DNA of 64,000 nucleotides from Myotis daubentonii. Taxonomy: Eukaryota > Chordata > Mammalia > Chiroptera > Vespertilionidae. The translations under genes were made by a program, and so were the position numbers. The notes below the pieces were generated by a model. It saw nothing but the letters and a program-made list of their open reading frames with translations. It was not told the origin of the DNA and did no database searches. Positions 57,737 to 64,000 of this stretch are shown here, piece after piece. Each line of letters starts with the position of its first letter. Position 1 is the stretch's first letter. The stretch lies in assembly GCF_963259705.1 (NCBI RefSeq), contig NC_081841.1, forward strand, positions 33,135,358 through 33,199,357. The letters are read 5' to 3'.

Positions 57737-57790
<54 letters not shown>

Positions 57791-57843
57791 AGGAAATAGA
57801 CTTCAAGGAAAATTACTCTGTACCACCTGGTAAATGTCCATTT
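56928..57843. other. Unassigned DNA with TA microsatellite
   Basis: Non-repetitive apart from an alternating (TA)n run at 57738-57788 of about 25 units. The 92-codon frame at 57365-57643 has no known relative, although 57130-57660 (ttattgagctggagtagccc, aatctaatcaac) could be an unrecognised LTR. Confidence 0.4.
57738..57788. repeat. (TA)n microsatellite
   Basis: About 25 TA units without interruption; prone to slippage and cruciform extrusion. Confidence 0.95.
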
Positions 57844-57859
57844 AAAAATAGGCAACAAG

Positions 57860-57970
57860 CCCTGGCTAGTGTGGCTCAGTTGGTTGGGGCTACTGAAAGG
57901 TCTTGGGTTTGATTCCTGATCAGGGCGCATACAGGAGGCAACTGATCAATGTTTTTCTCTTACATTGATG

Positions 57971-58022
<52 letters not shown>

Positions 58023-58079
58023 CCTTCCTCTTTCTCTAAAGTCAATAAAAGCATATTGTCAGGTGAGGATTTAAAAAAT
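57860..58079 (+). mobile_element. Ves SINE with (TC)n expansion
   Basis: Head ccctggctagtgtggctcag and B-box region gggtttgattcctgatcagg. The body's pyrimidine tract has grown into (TC)n at about 57971-58021. Exact 16-bp target duplications aaaaataggcaacaag (57844-57859 and 58080-58095). Part of the tRNA arm (between gttggttgggg and ctactgaaagg) is shortened. Confidence 0.95.
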
Positions 58080-58095
58080 AAAAATAGGCAACAAG

Positions 58096-58915
58096 TTCAG
58101 TGTTGTTGGCCTCCACTCTTGGAGCAGGGCCTTCTGATAATTTTGGGGGATAATTTTGGTGCTGGGCTTTGATAAAGACAAACCCGAAGGAAGCCTGTGT
58201 GTAGCATCCCTGATCCACTCTGATTTTATGCCCAGATCCCAGTGCAGTTGCACATGAATGCATTAAGTATCAAGAAAGTGCACTTGCTTGAGAAAGGGGA
58301 TGGGAGTGGAGATCATTTTGAGTAATTCCCACTTGGTCATAATAACTAACACCTAAAAAAACCCCCAAACATTTATTCATTATGCCTTCTAATACAATTC
58401 AATAAACATTATTAAATGCCTATTATGTGAAAGAGCCAGAGATTCAAAATCAGTTTTATGAAATAAACAATCATAAAATTTCTAATTATGGAAGTTCACA
58501 ATCTGAAAACTCTGTTTTATGAATTATTCTTCTGGACCAGCCTTTTCCTATGTCTCTAAATGCCAGAGCTTGGCTGACCTGGCTGTAAATCAGATGTTTA
58601 GATATTCATTCATTCATTCCATACATTTGTTGAGCGCCTAGGATGTGTAGGCACTGTACTGTCACTGAGACCGAATATGAGGGTTAGCGGAATAGCAAAC
58701 AAACAAAACAAATAAACAAACCTTTTGTTGTTATGGAGACTGCAATCTAGTATAATAAAGTAATGTGTTCTGTTGACCAATTCTAATTCTTAATCAGCCA
58801 GTATTCAGACATCTGTATATGAAAAGGCAGACCTTCCACTAGCTGCCTCATTGTATTTGTTTTCTCCTAGGGTTCTTTCCTATACTGCCTTCTTTAGACT
58901 GATCCTTCTTACTGA
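58096..58915. other. Mostly unassigned, one old repeat
   Basis: 58595-58760 (attcattcattccatacatt, ttgttgagcgcctaggatgt, then ggagactgcaatctagtata) is an ancient interspersed repeat type that I cannot name. No gene. Confidence 0.4.
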
Positions 58916-58936
58916 CTTTCAAGATGGGGAGAATCG

Positions 58937-59134
58937 TTTTTATTTTATTTTTATATTTTTATTGAGTTCAGAGAGGAAGAGAGAGGGGGAGAGAGATAGA
59001 AATATCAATGATGAGAGAGAATCATCGATTGGCTGCCTCCTGCATGCCCCCTATTGGAGATCAAGGCTGCAATCTGGGCATGTGTCCTGACTGGGCATCC
59101 AACAGTGATCTCCTGGTTCCTAGGTTGATGCTCA
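58937..59134 (-). mobile_element. Ves SINE, 5'-truncated, minus strand
   Basis: Reverse complement Ves SINE with tail attttatttttatatttt and arm complement ggcatccaacagtgatctcc; it stops at gttgatgctca before the A box. Its 3' flank (plus-strand left side, 58916-58936, ctttcaagatggggagaatc g) is identical to that of the SINE at 61571. Confidence 0.9.
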
Positions 59135-59467
59135 GGAACTCTGACTCTTTCTCTGTTGATTCCAAGTGTTACAGTTCTTTACTGCATTAGCTAATTGATT
59201 CACTCTGCCTGGCCTTCTGTTGGTGGCTCCTGCCTTCAACTCTTGGCCTAGGAACCAATACCTCGCTTTACCTGTGTATTAGTGGTCTCTGTCCCAGGAT
59301 CTAGTTGTGAGTTCTTGGGCTCATCTCTGGTCTTTATAAGGCTGTTGCTACTGGGATTCTGCTCTAGCACTAAGACAATTTAGGGGGTTATACTAATGTG
59401 AGTATGTTTCTATGGATAGCTCCAGGTCAGCATAGTCTCAAAGTGAATGAGGGTATCTGTTATCTCC

Positions 59468-59935
59468 TGCCACAATATATAGTACTACAACCAACCACAC
59501 CGCACTGCTCAGCTCAGTGACTCAGCTGTATGAAACAATAAGCATTTACTTAGCTCATGCGTCTGTGAGTGGGTAGAGCAGTTCTATTCTTGGCTGGTAA
59601 GTCATTGCCAAAGTAGGTTTATTGATTTTTGCTAGGCTTTCTCACATGTCTGGGCCCTAGGCCTGGACAACTGGGCTGGCTCAGCCTTACTCTCATCTTC
59701 CAGAAGGCCAGCCTGGGCTTATTTTCTTGGAAGTGGCAGGGTTCTGACAGAGAGAGAAAGCATGCAAGGCCACTTGAGACTTAAGTTTGGAACCGAGATA
59801 GTGTCAGTTTTACTGACTGTTTTCAGCTAAAAGAAGTCACAAGGACAGTCCAAATTCAAGGGGTGGGAAAATCAATTGTGATCTGTTGAAGGGAGTAGTT
59901 GCAAAATTATAATTGCAAGGAGTCTGGAAAATTGG
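59468..59935 (-). mobile_element. MLT1-type MaLR LTR
   Basis: Plus strand contains gtgagtgggtagagcagttc, cttcttccagaaggcc-like text near 59695, gccagcctgggcttattttc, tggcagggttctgacagaga and cacaaggacagtccaaattc followed by aaggggtggg. It is the same subfamily and strand as the LTR at 7941. Confidence 0.75.
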
Positions 59936-61439
59936 GGCTGGTTTTTGCAATTAGTTTTCCACAGTGAATTAGTTTCCAAATATTAAAAGACTCCATTTCT
60001 CTACAGTCTTGGACTTGAACTTGGGTAGGAGTGGGGATGTGGGCCTGCAGTGTGGTGGAGAGAAGATCAACATAGTGATTTTTTTCCATCACTCAGTAAA
60101 GCAGCATTGAGAGCTGTGCACAGTGCCACTGGGGGAAGTGAGGATGAGTGACTAAGCATGGAAGAGGGGTGAGAAGAGGAGTCTAGGGGGCCTTCTCCTG
60201 GATATTTAGCTGAATCATCCTGCTTGCTCCCATTTGCTTCCTGGATTCTAAGAACAAGAGAAACTATAAGGAATATTCTGGATGGCTTATCTCCAGTTCT
60301 GTAGTAGACACATATTCAAGAAAAGAATATTAGTTACCGAAAGTAGTTTCTCATCATATATCTCTGAAGGCGAACAGCTGGTTCCAAACTTACAAAAATA
60401 CATAGTATGGGGAGTGTTTCAGATAAAGTATATTTTATACATTTAAAGATACTATAGCTTTGTCTACCAAGCACGCCTTCAGAATAAAAAGTATTTTTTT
60501 GTTCCTGTTTTTTTTTTATCCTTCAGTTTACATTCACTGATTTGAAAACATAGTGGGCCAAACAATATTTTCTATTTTTCTGATTTTTTTAGAGAGGCAC
60601 GATTCATCCCCAGGGAAAGATTAATACAGAATGGTTTTGCTGAGAAGGAAAGTATATTTGCTCAGAATCTTGAAATATTATTGCTGAGTGATTTGTACGT
60701 GTACCACATGGTTTTTAGGATAAAGGGCTTTGGACATCGTGGTTTAGCAATATTCTCTGGGGTCATTGATAGGGAGTTTACTATACTTAAAGCACTCTAT
60801 TAACATACAGTTCATTTGTGTTGCTTTGTAGTTTATTTACATCTGAAAACCTACTTTAGCATTTGGTTAGTGTTTTATTTACTCCTGAATGTATTAACTA
60901 CAAAGGACAATTTCTTCCTTATTATCAGACAAATACATTTGATTATCTGTCTATGAATAAGATGTATAGAATGATTGTATCTCAAAGTCAACAGAGGCCA
61001 CATTAATTATTTCACAGCTATGTCAACGCATAAAGGTGACAGTTTATTTTCCAATTTTATATCTCTTCCTCCCCTAAACTGGATAATCCTCAGAAACACC
61101 TGTGACTTTTATTCAACTACTTTTCCTAACAGTGTCATAGTGTCTAAGACTTTTCAGGCATTGTTTGACAAAGCAATTCCTAGCACTGACTTGGCAGGAG
61201 GTGTTTTTTCACTCTCTTGGCTCATCCTCCCACCTCCAACACAGTACTGCCACCAGATGGGGGACGGAAGGTGAAGCTTAGAAAAAGATACCACCTTTTG
61301 CGACCCCGCAGAACTTGTCATATTTCTGGCTAAGGAAGCTGAAGATGAAAGATGCAAAGGCATGAAAGTGCATGCCATAGTCCAGAGGAAAAGCAAGCAG
61401 TTCTGTTTGGCTGAAAATACAGAATAATGGAGATAAACC
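59936..61439. other. Unassigned DNA
   Basis: About 1.5 kb without recognised repeats or genes. The 99-codon plus-strand frame at 60975-61274 and its minus-strand counterpart have no known relatives. Confidence 0.4.
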
Positions 61440-61570
61440 AGTGCAGGTAGATTTGGTCTAGAGGCTAATCCTCTAGGAAGTGGGGAGCCTTTGAAGATTT
61501 TTTAGCAGAACGTTTTATCTAGTGGCACTGAGGAAGAAAAAGTTGAGAGCTTTCAAGATGGGGAGAATCG

Positions 61571-61610
61571 TTTTTATTTTATTTTTATATTTTTATTGAG
61601 TTCAGAGAGG

Positions 61611-61671
<61 letters not shown>

Positions 61672-61820
61672 GATGAGAGAGAATCATTGATTGGCTGCCT
61701 CCTGCATGCCTCCTACTGGAGATCAAGGCCACAATCTGGGCATGTGCCCTGACTGGGCATCCAACAGTGACCTCCTAGTTCCTAGGTTGATGCTCAACTA
61801 CTGAGCAACACCAGCTGGAT
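61571..61820 (-). mobile_element. Ves SINE with (GA)n expansion
   Basis: Reverse complement copy with A-box complement ctgagcaacaccagctgg. The GA part of the body has expanded to about 61612-61670. It lies inside an ancient repeat whose text (gtggggagcctttgaagatt) ends at about 61549. The left flank 61550-61570 matches that of the SINE at 58937. Confidence 0.92.
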
Positions 61821-61825
61821 GAGTT

Positions 61826-62640
61826 TTAAAAAACCTGTGGCCATATACTAGACAAGACGGGACTAAAGCAGTTGCAAAGGTGGGGTTTGTTTTGTTGGTT
61901 TGGTTTTTCTTGTGGACATTTTTCTTGTGACAAAATTGGATATAAATAGAGGATGAGAGAAAGAAAGAGAATTAAATAATGACTTTAAGGCTTCACCCTT
62001 GGGTGTGATAGTATTATTAATGGAGCTGGCAGAAATAGGAAAAGGGTTGGGTGGAAATTGAATTCAGTGTTAGATGTGCTAAAAATATGAGGTAGAAAAT
62101 CAAAGTTGAGATAGCACACTGACAGATAGGTGTTGTGTCTGGAGTTTAGGAGAGGAATTGCGGGTGTGAGCTGTAGGTTTGGGAGTCACTGGCATATATG
62201 GGAGGTGCTGAAACCATTGAATGAGCCAGATTGCCCAGGAGGAGATGTGTACTGAAAAAATGAGTATGACAATATGGAAACAGATACCAAGGGGGCAGGG
62301 GCAAAGGAAGAAAGGTCAACAGAAAGAGGTAGTAAAGGCAGAGCAGGATTTTAAGACAAGACAAGACAGTTTCTGATTGAAACTTATTTTCAGGTACTTA
62401 TTTGGATATATGTTCTTGCATGTACAGAAGGATGGAAGCTAGGGATGGAAAAGCCATCATTTAGCATTCTCCTATTTAAAGATATATACTCTTCTTATAA
62501 TATGAGCAAAATCATTTCATCTCTCTGAGACGCCAATTCAGCTAGTTTCAAGACTCAGTGGTATACTTCTTTGGGTTACTTATCTCAATTTTTTGGTCTA
62601 TGGCACAGAGTTAGTCTCAATCAACTCTTATAATTATAGT
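61826..62640. other. Old repeat-like and unassigned DNA
   Basis: 61960-62260 continues an ancient interspersed repeat in style (tgacagataggtgttgtgtc, gagtcactggcatatatggg, ggaggagatgtgtactg) that I cannot name. No gene. Confidence 0.4.
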
Positions 62641-62644
62641 TTTT

Positions 62645-63172
62645 AAAATGTATGAAACAAACTATGTGTCTGTCAACAGATGAATGGATCAAGCATTGTA
62701 TACATACAATCAAATATTATTCAACCTTAAAAAAATAAAAAGGAAATCCTATCATTTGCAAAAACATGGAGGACATAATGCTAAGAGAAATAAGCCAGAC
62801 AGAGAAAAACAAATACTCCGTACATCATGGTATCACTCATATGTGGAACCTAAGAAAAGAAAAAAAGAAAAGTTGAACTAATAGAAACACTAAAAAAGTG
62901 GATGCTGGGGGCTGGAGGAAATAGGGAGAGGTTCATAAAAGGAAACATTTCATTTATGAGCAGAATAAGATTCAAGCATCTAATCTAATGTGTAACATGG
63001 TGACTATGGCTGATAACACTGTATTGTATAATTGAAATTTGCAAAGAGAATAGAACTTAAATGTTCTCACACACAAAAAAGGTAGCCCGATGGAGGGAAT
63101 CTTTTCACAATGGATACATATATTAAATCATCACATTGTATACTTTACACATCTTACAATTTTATTTGTCAA
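62645..63172 (+). mobile_element. L1 LINE 3' end, interrupted by Helitron
   Basis: 5'-truncated plus-strand L1: gtctgtcaacagatgaatgg, tattattcaaccttaaaaaa, taagccagacagagaaaaac, ctcatatgtggaacctaaga, then 3' UTR phrases ggtgactatggctgataaca and catcacattgtatactttac. The Helitron entered just before the expected end of the element, so its tail should appear beyond the window. It carries stops and is dead. Confidence 0.9.
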
Positions 63173-64000
63173 CTAGAGGCCCGGTGCACAAAAATTTGTG
63201 CACTCGGGGGGGGGGTGTCCCTCAGCCTGGCCTGTGCCCTCTTGCAGTCTGGAACCCCTCGGGAGATAACGACCTGCTGGCTTAGGCCTGCTCCCGGGTG
63301 GCAGAGGACAGGCCTAATCCCTAGGTGCAGCCCCTGGTCAGGCTCAGAGCAGGGCCGATTGGGGGGTTGGGGCACCGCCCCCTGTCATGCACAGAGCAGG
63401 GCCAATCAGGGGGTTGGGGCACTGCCCCCTGTCACACACAGAGCAGGGCGGATCAGGGGGTTAGGGCGCCGCCCTCTATCACCCACAGAGCAGGGTCGAT
63501 CAGGGGATTGGGGCGCCGCCACTGTCACACTCAGGGCAGGGCTGATGGGGAGGTTATGGCTCTACCCCATCACACACAGAGCAGGGCCCATGGGGTGGGG
63601 GGGTTGGGGCCCTGCACCCTGTCACACACAGAGTCGCAGGGCGATCAGGAGGTTGGGGAGCTCCCCCCATCAGGCACAGAGCAGGGCCGATCAGGGGGTT
63701 GGGGCGCCTTTCCCTGTCACGAACAGAGCAGGGCCGATAGGGAGGTTGTGGCCCCGCCCCCTGTCACACACAGAGCCGCAAGGCGATCAGGGGGTTTGGG
63801 CGCTGCCCCCTGTCATGCTGATCCCGGTGCCGGGAGACCTCGCGGCTCCGCTGATCCCGGTGCTGGGAGGCATATTACCCTTTTACTATATAGAATACAG
63901 GCCTGGTGCATGGGTGGGGGCTGGCTGGTTTGCCCTGAAGGGTGTCCTGGATCAGGGTGGGGGTCCCCACTGGGGTGCCTGGCCAGCCTGAATGAGGGGA
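63173..64000 (-). mobile_element. Second copy of composite HeliBat Helitron (cut by window)
   Basis: Minus-strand 3' end CTAG at 63173-63176 with hairpin gtgcacaaaaatttgtgcac, inserted after an A within L1. It is the reverse-oriented homologue of the element at 44544. The inner unit spans 63173-63895 (its 5' end reads as ccttttactatatagaa on the plus strand), and at 63896 the eroded 3' end of the outer unit begins (tacaggcctggtgcatggg). The outer unit runs past 64000. The 293-codon plus-strand frame at 63110-63991 is read-through of L1 and tandem repeats in antisense and is not a gene. Confidence 0.9.
63355..63825 (-). repeat. 47-bp tandem repeat inside Helitron, second copy
   Basis: About ten units of the form cagagcagggccgatcaggg followed by ggttggggcgccgccccctg and tcacaca, period close to 47 bp with small indels. 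It is longer than the array at 45275, which explains most of the 140-bp size difference between the inner units. A frame that does not shift for several units encodes a false proline/glycine-rich repeat protein. Confidence 0.88.

Noticed and set aside
60975..61396. 99-codon plus and 80-codon minus overlapping frames
   Set aside because: No known similarity, no supporting splice or promoter context, and both strands open.
63110..63991. 293-codon plus-strand open frame, the longest in the window
   Set aside because: It starts in an L1 3' end, crosses the Helitron boundary and continues through 47-bp tandem repeats in antisense. A 47-bp period is not a multiple of three, so the peptide is not a true repeat protein.

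Overview
This window is repeat-rich mammalian intergenic (or possibly long-intron) DNA, and the repeats point to a vespertilionid bat. The evidence is the combination of about two dozen tRNA-derived SINEs of the Ves type (boxes around tggctcagtgg and ggttcgattcc, a body ending in ctctctgtaaa or ctctctgaaatcaataaaa), several HeliBat-type Helitrons (TC start, hairpin near the 3' end, CTAG end, insertion between A and T), non-autonomous hAT elements, and older mammal-wide MIR, L2, MLT1, Tigger and L1 remnants. I see no intact host protein gene, no rRNA or tRNA gene, and no CRISPR array. All long open frames are repeat read-through or chance. The one recognisable host gene is a broken processed copy of ribosomal protein L19 on the minus strand near 15.5-16.2 kb.

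Layout. 0-8.6 kb: AT-rich DNA with two small Helitrons, five Ves SINEs, a hAT element with target duplications, and an old MLT1 LTR split by a SINE. 8.6-13.1 kb: a long stretch with no recognised mobile element. 13.1-17.1 kb: L2, hAT and MIR pieces, three SINEs and the RPL19 pseudogene. 17.1-21.5 kb: mostly unassigned DNA with one MIR and a (GA)n tract. 21.5-25.5 kb: L1 3' ends, a chimeric L1 fragment, a second copy of the 6 kb hAT element, and two Helitrons. 25.5-31.6 kb: sparse SINEs, an orphan SINE core fragment and an MLT1 LTR carrying a large (CT)n/(CCCTCT)n tract. 31.6-37.1 kb: few repeats. 37.1-39.5 kb: MIR, MLT1 and four SINEs. 41.7-42.4 kb: a solo endogenous-retrovirus LTR with 6-bp target duplications. 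44.3-45.8 kb: a 19-bp tandem array followed by a 1.2 kb composite Helitron. 47.7-48.9 kb: an L1 insertion whose tail was later entered by a Helitron. 49.6-50.1 kb: decayed non-LTR reverse transcriptase. 50.8-53.8 kb: two Tigger-like elements, one holding a Helitron. 54-62 kb: hAT, L2, MLT1 and SINEs. 62.6 kb to the end: an L1 3' end split by a second copy of the composite Helitron, which runs off the window.

Nothing here works together as a genetic system. The interest lies in nested insertions whose order can be read, in the duplicated composite Helitron with its internal 47-bp repeats, and in several rearrangement scars. Element names are from memory of family consensus sequences; boundaries are by eye, firm where target duplications are quoted and approximate elsewhere.
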